A stretch of DNA of 64,000 bases, taken from Chelativorans multitrophicus (GTDB lineage: Bacteria; Pseudomonadota; Alphaproteobacteria; Rhizobiales; Rhizobiaceae). The notes under the pieces were generated by a model. That model searched no databases. It was not told where the DNA came from and was given only the letters and a program-made list of their open reading frames with translations. Below are positions 47,170 to 55,652 of the stretch, piece after piece. Location of the stretch: positions 1,178,001 through 1,242,000 of the forward strand of contig NZ_JAAAPL010000001.1 in NCBI RefSeq assembly GCF_011317445.1. The letters run 5' to 3'. The translations under genes and the position numbers were made by a program. Numbering within the stretch: position 1 is the first letter of the stretch; every line of letters begins with the position of its first letter.

Positions 47170-47324
47170 CTGCGCATCCCAAACCCGATATGGCGGGTGG
47201 CCGACGCACCATCACTCAACCGTGAGGCCCCACTGCGGCATTCAGCGCCTCGGCCTGCTCCATCTGGAGACGGCCGGACGCGATGTTAAGGACGGAGGCC
47301 GGGAAAGCCCTCGAACAGCGCCAC

Positions 47325-47588
47325 CTACGCTGCTCGCCCCCCGGCCTGGAGCGGGATCTCGACATCGATTTCCAGGGTCGAGACCTTCTCGTCCCGGTCC
47401 ATCTTCACGTTGACCTTTTCACTGTCCACCTGGATGTGCTTGGCGATAACGGCGATGATCTCCTCACGCAGGATGGCCACCAGATCCGACTTGCCTAGCG
47501 ACGCTCGTTCGTGGGCGAGCAAAACCTGAAGTCGCTCACGTGCCATCGGGGCCGAAGCCCTCTTGCCGAAGAAACCGAAGATTTTCAT
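47325..47588 (-). CDS. minE: Cell division topological specificity factor MinE
   Basis: An 87-residue protein. The N-terminal membrane/MinD-contact part is [20 protein letters not shown], followed by the topological-specificity domain ([31 protein letters not shown]). It drives MinD ATP hydrolysis and pole-to-pole oscillation, restricting Z-rings to mid-cell. GGAGG precedes the ATG, which overlaps the minD stop by 4 bp. About 155 bp downstream to yghU hold nothing recognisable. Confidence 0.95.
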   Translation of the reverse strand: MKIFGFFGKRASAPMARERLQVLLAHERASLGKSDLVAILREEIIAVIAKHIQVDSEKVNVKMDRDEKVSTLEIDVEIPLQAGGRAA

Positions 47589-48400
47589 GCTGCCCTCCAT
47601 CCAAGCAGTTTGCCGAAGAAGCCGCGCTTTTCGCCGGGAACGGTGACAGGCACAGATTCACCGGCAAGACGGCGCGCGGCATCCAGATACGCCAGCGCCG
47701 GGCCACTGCGGCTGTCTGCAATTGTGACAGGCGTGCCGAGGTTCGAAGCCTTCAGGACATCCGTGCTCTCAGGGATAATGCCCAACAGGGGGATGGAGAG
47801 GATCTCCAGCACATCTTCAACTTTGAGCATATCGCCGCGGTCGGCTCTGCCGGAATCGTAACGGGTGAGAAGGAGATGCTTCTCCATGCGCTCCCCACGC
47901 TCTGCCTTGGCAGTCTTTGCATCGAGCAGGCCGATGATGCGATCCGAATCGCGAACGGAGGAGACTTCCGGGTTCGTCACCACGACGGCAATGTCGGCGT
48001 GCCGCATTGCCAGTGTGGCTCCCCTTTCAATCCCGGCGGGGCTGTCGCAGATGATCCAGTCAAAGGACTTCTTCAACGCGCCGATCACCCGCTCCACACC
48101 ATCAGCAGTGAGGGCGTCCTTGTCTCGCGTCTGGGATGCCGGCAGAAGAAAGAGCGTTTCCAGCCTTTTGTCCCGGATCAATGCCTGCGCAAGCTTGGCG
48201 TCGCCCTGAATCACATTGACAAAATCGTAGACGACCCTGCGCTCAGCGCCCAATACAAGGTCGAGGTTACGAAGGCCGACGTCGAAATCCACAACGACGA
48301 CCTTCTCCTTCCTGAGTGCCAGGGCGGCGCCGAGTGCGGCTGTCGACGTCGTCTTGCCGACGCCGCCCTTGCCTGAAGTAACAACAATGACTTTACCCAT
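47585..48400 (-). CDS. minD: Septum site-determining ATPase MinD
   Basis: A 271-residue deviant Walker-A ATPase ([13 protein letters not shown], Lys11 and Lys16), with switch [17 protein letters not shown] and ICDSPAGIE. The C-terminal amphipathic helix ([16 protein letters not shown]) is the membrane-targeting sequence. It recruits MinC to the membrane. Second gene of minCDE. Confidence 0.97.
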   Translation of the reverse strand: MGKVIVVTSGKGGVGKTTSTAALGAALALRKEKVVVVDFDVGLRNLDLVLGAERRVVYDFVNVIQGDAKLAQALIRDKRLETLFLLPASQTRDKDALTADGVERVIGALKKSFDWIICDSPAGIERGATLAMRHADIAVVVTNPEVSSVRDSDRIIGLLDAKTAKAERGERMEKHLLLTRYDSGRADRGDMLKVEDVLEILSIPLLGIIPESTDVLKASNLGTPVTIADSRSGPALAYLDAARRLAGESVPVTVPGEKRGFFGKLLGWRAA

Positions 48401-48435
48401 TTCCCTCTCCTGGTCTCCTGGCCGGGTGAACCGGC

Positions 48436-49161
48436 TCAGACGAGCGCCTCCGCCATGATTGAATCACCTTCGAGCCAGAGCTGAACCGCTCGCCCGTGGA
48501 ATTGCGGCTCGATATCATCGGCCGTCTTGTAGAGACCATCGATTGCGAGGAGCTCTGCTTCGAGCTTGCGGCAAAAGATGCGAGCAGAGCTATCGCCCAT
48601 GGAACCTGCCAGCGCCCGACCCCGCAAAGCTCCGTAGATATGGATCGAACCGCCCGCCACGATCTCCGCACCGGATGCGACTGATCCGATGACGGTCACA
48701 TCCCCTTCCGTGAAAATCACCGATTGCCCGGAGCGCACGGGCCGATTGACAATGATGGAAGGTGTCCTCACGGGTTGCGGTTCGGGCGGCGAAACGGAAG
48801 CTAAGGGCTTTTCCGGATTGGCTCCCGGATCCGAAAGCGGTGCTTCGAAATCTGGGCCGGGCCGGCCTCCCGCCATTGGAGGCGGCATATCGGCACCTAA
48901 CTGAGACGCACGCGCACCTTCCAGTCCCATAATCCGGACGCCGCGCCTTCCAAGCTCGTCGATGAGTTCCTTCAGCCGCGCCCGATCTATCTCCAGTCCC
49001 TCGACATCAAGCACGACGGGCTTGCGCAGGAAAAAGCCGGCAGATCGCGAGGCGAGATCATCCAGCCGCGCCAGCCACCCCTCCAGCGGCAGCTCAGGCG
49101 TGAGAGTGAGCGCAAGAAAGGAACGCCCCTTGAGACGGATCGGTCGGGAATCGGTTAGCAC
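48436..49161 (-). CDS. minC: Septum site-determining protein MinC
   Basis: A 241-residue FtsZ-assembly inhibitor. N-domain about residues 1-90 (IRLKGRSFLALTLTPELPL), an acidic/proline-rich linker, and the C-terminal beta-helix (VTVIGSVASGAEIVAGGSIH, YGALRGRALAGS) that binds MinD. The start is uncertain: I chose the GTG at 49161, just before the conserved SRPIRLKGRSF, because the ATG at 49242 would place the CtrA-type site inside the coding region and add a stretch unlike MinC. First gene of minCDE, 35 bp before minD. Confidence 0.88.
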   Translation of the reverse strand: MLTDSRPIRLKGRSFLALTLTPELPLEGWLARLDDLASRSAGFFLRKPVVLDVEGLEIDRARLKELIDELGRRGVRIMGLEGARASQLGADMPPPMAGGRPGPDFEAPLSDPGANPEKPLASVSPPEPQPVRTPSIIVNRPVRSGQSVIFTEGDVTVIGSVASGAEIVAGGSIHIYGALRGRALAGSMGDSSARIFCRKLEAELLAIDGLYKTADDIEPQFHGRAVQLWLEGDSIMAEALV

Positions 49162-49211
49162 TTTGGTGATCTTGGTTAATTTTTGGTTGCTCGGGTCTAT
49201 GCTATCCCAGG

Positions 49212-49226
49212 TTAACGAATGGTTAA
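49212..49226. promoter_or_regulatory. CtrA-type binding site upstream of minC
   Basis: TTAACGAATGGTTAA is a full TTAA-N7-TTAA site, 51 bp before the GTG start chosen for minC and 171 bp before the divergent BrkB gene. CtrA, the alphaproteobacterial cell-cycle master regulator, binds TTAA-N7-TTAAC. A further lone TTAA occurs at 49179-49182. Confidence 0.65.
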
Positions 49227-49397
49227 TGCGCTCGCATCCCATTGCGGAAGATCCGAGCTGAAAAAGCGCGATTTCTTGTGGACGGCACCGGCAAATCGCG
49301 CCGCCCGGCGAGGCAGCTGGCCTCGCTAACCGGGATCAGCCCGCAGGAACGATTTCGACCCGGCTCGATTGGGGTAGAGTTTACATCGAGACGCCCA

Positions 49398-50366
49398 ATG
49401 ACAGGTGCAACGAATCAAGAGGTTGACCGGGGACGTGACGCCCGAAGCCCGTCAGAAATCCCGGCAACCGGCTGGAAGGATATCGGCTGGCGCGTCTTTC
49501 GCGAGATCGGGGAAGACCGCATCACGCTGATCGCGGCAGGCGTTACATTCTACCTGCTTCTGGCGCTTTTTCCCGCGCTCGCAGCTTTCGTTTCCCTGTA
49601 CGGGCTTGTTTCAGACCCGGTCACCGTTGCCGACCACATTGCCTATCTCGGGGGCCTGCTGCCTCCCACCGCCATAGAAATCGTGCAGCAACAATTGCAG
49701 GCGCTTGTCAGCGAGCGGAGCCAATCGCTCGGGCTCGGCTTTCTGATCGGTCTGGCCATTGCCCTCTGGAGCGCCAATAACGGGATCAAGGCACTCTTCG
49801 AGGCGATGAATGTTGCCTATGACGAGACGGAGAAGCGGGGCTTCATAAAGCTCAACCTGCTCTCGCTCAGTTTCACGCTCGCAACGCTTGTCCTTGGGAT
49901 AATGCTCATCATCGCCGTCGGCGTCGTGCCGGCGGTTCTTGCCATTCTGGGGCTTTCGCCGTGGGCGGAGACGCTGATCGCTTTCGCGCGTTGGCCCACT
50001 CTTTTGCTGGTGAGCATGTTCGGCATCCTGATGCTTTACCGCTTCGGGCCGAGCAGGGAACGCCCGAAATGGCGATGGCTTAGCTGGGGCGCGGTGATTG
50101 CGACATTGGTTTGGCTCGCCGCCTCGGTCGCGTTTTCCTATTATCTGCAGAATTTTGCCGATTATGACGCCACCTATGGCTCGCTGGGCGCCATTATCGG
50201 TCTGATGATGTGGACGTGGATTTCCGTCGTCGTGCTTATCGTCGGCGCGGAGATCGATGCAGAAATCGAACATCAGACCGCCCGCGACACCACGACCGGA
50301 CCACCAGAACCGATGGGGCGCCGAGGGGCAGTCGTCGCCGATACGGTAGGCGATCCCGTCGACTAG
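49398..50366 (+). CDS. YihY/BrkB-family membrane protein
   Basis: A 322-residue inner-membrane protein with about six helices. The family pattern is clear: ITLIAAGVTFYLLLALFPAL, IALWSANNGIKALFEAMN and YGSLGAIIGLMMWTWISVV. Although some members were once called ribonuclease BN, that activity belongs to another protein; the YihY family role is unproven (possible transporter). The ATG at 49398 gives a short polar N-terminus; the frame is open upstream. It is divergent from minC. Confidence 0.85.
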   Translation: MTGATNQEVDRGRDARSPSEIPATGWKDIGWRVFREIGEDRITLIAAGVTFYLLLALFPALAAFVSLYGLVSDPVTVADHIAYLGGLLPPTAIEIVQQQLQALVSERSQSLGLGFLIGLAIALWSANNGIKALFEAMNVAYDETEKRGFIKLNLLSLSFTLATLVLGIMLIIAVGVVPAVLAILGLSPWAETLIAFARWPTLLLVSMFGILMLYRFGPSRERPKWRWLSWGAVIATLVWLAASVAFSYYLQNFADYDATYGSLGAIIGLMMWTWISVVVLIVGAEIDAEIEHQTARDTTTGPPEPMGRRGAVVADTVGDPVD

Positions 50367-50507
50367 AAGCTTTCACGATCAAAAGACGACGCGCTAGATG
50401 TTTGAGCGGTCGCGGGAGGTGCGGTGCTGATTTGTGGATAAGCATCGCTGGCCCGGTCAACGGAATATCACTATGTTCCCGACCCGTTCATCGATTCTGG
50501 AACTGGC

Positions 50508-52826
50508 ATGGCTACAGACATCAATCGTATCGCTTCCCTCATCGCAGCCGAGATCGTGGCCAGGGCCGAGCAGGCCCAGGCGGCGATTGCATTGCTGGAC
50601 GAGGGGGCGACCGTTCCCTTCATCGCGCGCTACCGTAAGGAAGTGACCGGGGGGCTGGACGATACCCAGTTGCGCCTGCTGTCCGAGCGCCTGACCTATC
50701 TGCGCGAGTTTGACCAGCGGCGCGAGGCGATCCTCTCCTCGATTCGGGAGCAAGGCAAGCTTACGCCCGAACTGGAAGCAAAGATCGCGGCCGCCAGCAC
50801 CAAGGCCGAACTGGAGGACATTTATCTTCCCTACAAGCCCAAGCGCCGCACCAAGGCGGAAATCGCGCGGGAGCGCGGGCTTGGGCCGCTTGCCGAAGCG
50901 ATCCTGGCGGATCGAGCCGCTGTGCCACGAGAATTGGCGCAAGCCTACGTCACGGATGAGGTGCCGGATGTGAAGGCAGCCGTTGAAGGCGCGCGCGATA
51001 TCCTTGCAGAGCAGTTTTCGGAGAACGCCGACCTTGTCGGCCGGCTTCGTACATATATGAAGGAGAAAGCCTTCCTGCGCTCACGCGTGGTGGAGGGCAA
51101 GGAAGAGGCCGGCGCGAAATTCTCCGACTATTTCGACCATGTGGAGCGCTGGGCGGGCGTGCCCAGCCACCGGGCACTGGCCATGCTTCGCGGGCGAAAC
51201 GAGGATGTGCTTTCGCTCGATATCGAAGTCGACGCCGACGACCCCTCGCCGGTAAAGCCGGTCGTTCGCATGGTCGCCGCTGCCTACCGGATCGGCGACG
51301 CGCTTCCGGGCGACCGGTGGCTTATGGAAGTCGCGGGCTGGACCTGGCGCGTGAAGCTTTCATTGCATCTGTCGCTCGACCTCATGCGGGACCTGCGGGA
51401 GAGGTCGGAAGAAGAGGCAATTCACGTCTTCGCTCGCAATCTGAAAGACCTGCTGCTTGCTGCGCCCGCAGGCTCGCGTCCGACCATGGGGCTCGATCCG
51501 GGTATCCGCACGGGTGTCAAGGTCGCCGTCGTTGACGGTACGGGAAAGCTGGTGGCGACCACGACCGTCTACCCGTTCCCGCCCCGCAATGATGTGCGGG
51601 GCGCGCAAACCGAACTCGCCGCCCTCATTCGCAAGCATCAGGTCGAACTCATTGCCATCGGCAACGGCACCGCCAGCCGGGAAACGGACAAGCTGGTTGC
51701 GGACATGCTCTCCGACATGCCGCCGCCCAAGCCCATCAAGGTGGTGGTCTCCGAAGCGGGCGCTTCCGTCTATTCCGCTTCCGAGACCGCCGCGGCGGAA
51801 TTCCCGGAGCTCGACGTGTCACTGCGCGGCGCCGTATCGATCGCCCGCCGATTACAGGATCCCCTCGCCGAACTCGTCAAGATCGAGCCGAAATCGATCG
51901 GTGTCGGGCAATACCAGCACGATGTCGACCAATACCGGCTGGCACGCTCGCTCGACGCGGTGGTGGAGGATGCGGTGAATGCCGTTGGCGTCGACCTCAA
52001 CACAGCCTCTGCGTCCCTGCTTGCCCGCGTCTCGGGCCTTGGCGCTTCCCTCGCAGAAGCCATCGTCGCGCACCGCAACATCAACGGCCCGTATGCAAGC
52101 CGCCAGGATCTGCTCAAGGTGGCGCGACTTGGACAACGCACCTTCGAGCAATGCGCGGGCTTCCTGCGCATCACCAATGGAACCGAACCGCTGGACGCTT
52201 CCGCCGTGCACCCGGAGGCTTATCATCTGGCGCGCAGGATCGTTGCCGCCTGCGGCCGGGACGTGCGTTCACTCATGGGCGATAGCGGCGCATTGAAAGC
52301 ACTCGATCCGCGCGTTTTCGCAGACGAGCGCTTCGGGCTTCCTACCGTCCGCGACATCATCGCAGAGCTGGAAAAGCCCGGCCGCGACCCGCGGCCGGCC
52401 TTCCGCACCGCGACCTTCGCCGACGGCATCGACGACATCAAGGATCTCAAGCCCGGCATGATGCTGGAAGGCACCGTTACGAATGTTGCGGCCTTCGGCG
52501 CTTTTGTCGATATCGGCGTGCATCAGGACGGGCTGGTGCATGTTTCGCAGCTCGCAAACCGCTTTGTTAAGGACGCGCATGAGGTGGTGAAGGCGGGTGA
52601 TGTGGTGAAGGTCCGCGTCCTTGAGGTCGACATCAAGCGCAACCGCATCAGCCTTTCCATGCGCAGCGACGGGGATGCAGGTTCCAGGCCGCAACAGCCG
52701 CGCGAGAGCGGCAAGCCCCTCCGCAATTCCCAACCGGGCAACGACCGCGGCGGAACGCGCGGGCAAAGCGGGCCGGCTCAGGGCGCTCTCGGCGCGGCAC
52801 TCGCGGAAGCGTTCAAGCGCAGGTGA
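50508..52826 (+). CDS. tex: Tex family RNA-binding transcription accessory protein
   Basis: A 772-residue protein with the Tex order: N-terminal helical domain (about 1-190, [20 protein letters not shown]), YqgF-type RNase-H-like fold (about 320-450, [16 protein letters not shown]), tandem helix-hairpin-helix (about 490-560, [17 protein letters not shown]), and a C-terminal S1 domain (about 645-715, [20 protein letters not shown]). Homologous to Spt6. It binds nucleic acid and affects transcription and toxin expression in pathogens. The Gly/Arg/Gln-rich tail is polar. A 140-bp gap separates it from the BrkB gene. Confidence 0.95.
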   Translation: MATDINRIASLIAAEIVARAEQAQAAIALLDEGATVPFIARYRKEVTGGLDDTQLRLLSERLTYLREFDQRREAILSSIREQGKLTPELEAKIAAASTKAELEDIYLPYKPKRRTKAEIARERGLGPLAEAILADRAAVPRELAQAYVTDEVPDVKAAVEGARDILAEQFSENADLVGRLRTYMKEKAFLRSRVVEGKEEAGAKFSDYFDHVERWAGVPSHRALAMLRGRNEDVLSLDIEVDADDPSPVKPVVRMVAAAYRIGDALPGDRWLMEVAGWTWRVKLSLHLSLDLMRDLRERSEEEAIHVFARNLKDLLLAAPAGSRPTMGLDPGIRTGVKVAVVDGTGKLVATTTVYPFPPRNDVRGAQTELAALIRKHQVELIAIGNGTASRETDKLVADMLSDMPPPKPIKVVVSEAGASVYSASETAAAEFPELDVSLRGAVSIARRLQDPLAELVKIEPKSIGVGQYQHDVDQYRLARSLDAVVEDAVNAVGVDLNTASASLLARVSGLGASLAEAIVAHRNINGPYASRQDLLKVARLGQRTFEQCAGFLRITNGTEPLDASAVHPEAYHLARRIVAACGRDVRSLMGDSGALKALDPRVFADERFGLPTVRDIIAELEKPGRDPRPAFRTATFADGIDDIKDLKPGMMLEGTVTNVAAFGAFVDIGVHQDGLVHVSQLANRFVKDAHEVVKAGDVVKVRVLEVDIKRNRISLSMRSDGDAGSRPQQPRESGKPLRNSQPGNDRGGTRGQSGPAQGALGAALAEAFKRR

Positions 52827-52883
52827 CGTTTCTCGTGGCTGGAGGCTTTCGCGCGCAACCTCTGCCAGCGGCAAATGGCGCAC

Positions 52884-53408
52884 TCAGCTTGCGCCACTTT
52901 GCTTTCTTAAAAGCTCAGCGGCCGCCTCGACCAGTTCATCTATGGGGCTCAATCCGTTCAGCGTGAAGGCGGCCTCATCATCGCCGGGCTGCTCCAGGGC
53001 AGCGAACTGGCTTGCGACGAGCGTCGGCGGCATGAAGTGCCCCTTGCGATTCGTAACGCGAATGCGCGCCGTATCCGGGTTGATCGCCAGGTAAATGAAA
53101 ACGAGAGAGGGATTAAGGCGCCGCAACTGGTCGCGGTAGGAACGCTTGAGAGCGGAGCAGGCGGTAACCGCGCCGCCCGCCGGGCGGCGGTTTTCGGCAA
53201 TGGCGCGGCCGACGGCGTCAAGCCAGCCTATCCGGTCCTCGTCGGTCAGCGGCTGTCCACTGGCCATCTTGGCGACATTTTCCGGTGGATGAAGGTCATC
53301 CCCCTCTATAAAGGCAACACCAAGCGCTTCGGCGAGTGCGGAACCGATGACAGTTTTCCCGCTTCCTGCCACACCCATAATCACCGCCGGGGGCGTCGAG
53401 TTTTCCAA
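52884..53408 (-). CDS. gntK: Gluconokinase (thermoresistant type)
   Basis: A 174-residue P-loop kinase (GVAGSGKTVIGSALAEALG) that phosphorylates gluconate to 6-phosphogluconate. EGDDLHPPENVAKMASGQPL, DEDRIGWL, CSALKRSYRDQLR and the lid region GHFMPPTLVASQFAALE are signatures. It is convergent with tex. No gluconate permease is adjacent. Confidence 0.94.
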   Translation of the reverse strand: MENSTPPAVIMGVAGSGKTVIGSALAEALGVAFIEGDDLHPPENVAKMASGQPLTDEDRIGWLDAVGRAIAENRRPAGGAVTACSALKRSYRDQLRRLNPSLVFIYLAINPDTARIRVTNRKGHFMPPTLVASQFAALEQPGDDEAAFTLNGLSPIDELVEAAAELLRKQSGAS

Positions 53409-53631
53409 AGCTCCTCCGCTCCTCCTCCCGAGAGAGTTAGATTCGCATCATAGAGAACGCAGGAGCCTTCTCCAACCTATCGGAAGGTGCACCGGATCGA
53501 GCTTTTCCGCCGGGCGGCCGGACTGGCCCAAGTGATCCTTCTCGCAGCGCCCTTCTCAGTCCTGCCGGCGACCGTATAGAGGCATGGAAGAAAGCCTACA
53601 ACGCTCCCCCCGCAATTCGGAAGACCCCAGC

Positions 53632-54543
53632 ATGACTACCCAATCCAGCACCGGGCCACTGGCGGAACAGCATGACACGACGCGGCTCGGCATCTTCGTC
53701 ATGCTTGCGGCCATGCTCCTTTTTTCCCTCAATGACGCGTTGGGAAAGTGGCTGGTGGCCACCTATACGGTTGGACAGGTGCTCCTGTTGCGCAGCGTGG
53801 TCGCTCTCATCGTGCTTGCACCCTTTCTCTGGAAAGGCGGCTTGCGCCCCCTCATTCAACTGGAGCGGCCGGGGCTACAGTTCCTTCGCGTTCTGTTCGC
53901 CGCCGGGGAGGTTTTCAGCTTCTACTTCGCAGTCGCATATCTTCCGCTGGCGGATGTCATGACCTACTGGTTGGCAGCGCCGATTTACGTGGCAGCGCTT
54001 TCGCCTCTGCTCCTGGGAGAGAAGGTGGGCTGGCGGAGATGGACTGCTATTTTCATTGGGTTTGTCGGCGTGGTGGTCGCACTTGATCCCTCGGCAGCCG
54101 CCCTTACCCCACCCGCCGTGATCTCAATCCTGGGCAGCTTTGCCTTCGCCTTCATGATGCTTTCATCACGCGCATTGCGCGGCACAGCCGACACGACCCT
54201 GGTTTTTTGGCAGATCCTGGCAGCCGGGCTTTTAGGGCTTTTCACCGCGCCATTCGGCTGGGTGACGCCGAGCGGTCTCGATTTTCTCCTGCTCGGACTT
54301 CTCGGAGTGATATCGATGCTGGGCCATATGGGCGTCAGCCGCGCCATGAAACTGGCGGACGCCACGGTCGTCGTGCCGTTCGAATACACGCTGCTGCCCT
54401 GGGCAGTGGTGTTCGGCTGGGCCTTTTTCGGCGATATCCCCCGCTCCTCCGTCCTTATCGGCGGATGCATCATTGTGGCGAGTGGCCTGTTCATCTTCTT
54501 CCGCGAGCGCAAGATCAAGCCGCCTATCGTGATGGAGCATTAA
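53632..54543 (+). CDS. DMT-superfamily (EamA) permease
   Basis: A 303-residue membrane protein with ten helices in two EamA repeats (MLLFSLNDALGKWLVATYTV at the start, GHMGVSRAMKLADATVVVPF in the second half). It probably exports a metabolite; no substrate can be inferred. The ATG at 53632 has GGAAG upstream; the ATG at 53584 would add 16 residues and is the alternative. It is separated from the convergent genes by about 220 bp that hold nothing recognisable. Confidence 0.85.
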   Translation: MTTQSSTGPLAEQHDTTRLGIFVMLAAMLLFSLNDALGKWLVATYTVGQVLLLRSVVALIVLAPFLWKGGLRPLIQLERPGLQFLRVLFAAGEVFSFYFAVAYLPLADVMTYWLAAPIYVAALSPLLLGEKVGWRRWTAIFIGFVGVVVALDPSAAALTPPAVISILGSFAFAFMMLSSRALRGTADTTLVFWQILAAGLLGLFTAPFGWVTPSGLDFLLLGLLGVISMLGHMGVSRAMKLADATVVVPFEYTLLPWAVVFGWAFFGDIPRSSVLIGGCIIVASGLFIFFRERKIKPPIVMEH

Positions 54544-54639
54544 GCCCCTAACCTCTCACATCGTCTATCCAAACCCGATGAGCGGCCGTATCATTGCGAC
54601 GACCGTTCTGCGCAACCGCTCGACATTGGAGGATCGTGC

Positions 54640-55641
54640 ATGGTCCTGCCGGAAAAGCACCCGACCATCAAAGCAGTGCCCACAGCCGGACATGAGGGCC
54701 GAAACCGGGGCACCGCACTCAAGCCCGAATGGTTCGAGGACGCGGCGGTGAACCTGTCCGCCGCCGAACGGCGCGCAGCGACCCTGACGACGCGCCGCAC
54801 GGTTAAGAAGGAATGGCAGGCTGCCTGGCTCGTGCGGGCCATCACCTGCATCGACCTCACCACGCTTTCCGGCGATGATACGGCTGGCCGCGTGCGCCGG
54901 CTCTGCGCAAAGGCGAAGAAGCCGCTTTCCGATGAATTGCAGGCGGCGCTCGGGCTTTCGGAGGAGCGCATCACCGTGGGCGCGGTCTGCGTTTACCCAA
55001 CCATGGTGCCGCATGCGGTGAAGGCATTGCAGGGCTCGGGCATTCCTGTCGCCTCCGTCGCCACTGGTTTCCCGGCGGGCCTAACGCCCTTGCCGCAGCG
55101 CCTTGCGGAAATCCGCTATGCGGTCGAGGAAGGTGCTGACGAGATCGACATCGTAATCACCCGCGAGCACGTTCTGACGCAGAACTGGCCCGCACTCTAT
55201 GATGAGGTGCGCGCCATGCGCGAGGCCTGCGGCCATGCGCATCTGAAGACCATTCTCGCCACCGGCGACCTTGCCACGCTCAGGAATGTCTACCGCGCGT
55301 CGATGGTTGCCATGCAGGCTGGCGCCGACTTCATCAAGACCTCTACCGGCAAGGAAGAGGTGAACGCCATTCTGCCCGTGGGGCTCACCATGGTGCGCGC
55401 CATACGCGACTATCAGGCGTTTTCCGGTGAGACCGTGGGCTTCAAACCGGCCGGCGGCATGCGCACCGCCAAGGATGCACTCGCTTGGCTGATCCTCATG
55501 AAGGAGGAACTGGACACGCACTGGACCATGCCGGACCGCTTCCGCCTCGGCGCCAGCTCCATGCTGGGCGACATCGAAAGGCAACTCGAACATTTCGCCA
55601 CCGGGCGCTACTCGGCGTCCTATCGGCATCCCCTCGCTTGA
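54640..55641 (+). CDS. deoC: Deoxyribose-phosphate aldolase
   Basis: A 333-residue class-I aldolase that cleaves 2-deoxyribose 5-phosphate to glyceraldehyde 3-phosphate and acetaldehyde. The Schiff-base Lys233 is in ADFIKTSTGKEE, and the second Lys in GFKPAGGMRTAKDALAWL. Compared with E. coli DeoC (259) it has a 60-70-residue N-terminal extension, usual in this alphaproteobacterial type. It lies 11 bp before the ALDH16 gene, which can oxidise the acetaldehyde; an operon is likely. Confidence 0.95.
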   Translation: MVLPEKHPTIKAVPTAGHEGRNRGTALKPEWFEDAAVNLSAAERRAATLTTRRTVKKEWQAAWLVRAITCIDLTTLSGDDTAGRVRRLCAKAKKPLSDELQAALGLSEERITVGAVCVYPTMVPHAVKALQGSGIPVASVATGFPAGLTPLPQRLAEIRYAVEEGADEIDIVITREHVLTQNWPALYDEVRAMREACGHAHLKTILATGDLATLRNVYRASMVAMQAGADFIKTSTGKEEVNAILPVGLTMVRAIRDYQAFSGETVGFKPAGGMRTAKDALAWLILMKEELDTHWTMPDRFRLGASSMLGDIERQLEHFATGRYSASYRHPLA

Positions 55642-55652
55642 GGCAGCACGCC

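Noticed and set aside
49242..49397. N-terminal extension of the BrkB gene
   Set aside because: The frame is open to 49242, but the translation is unlike the family; the ATG at 49398 gives the usual start.
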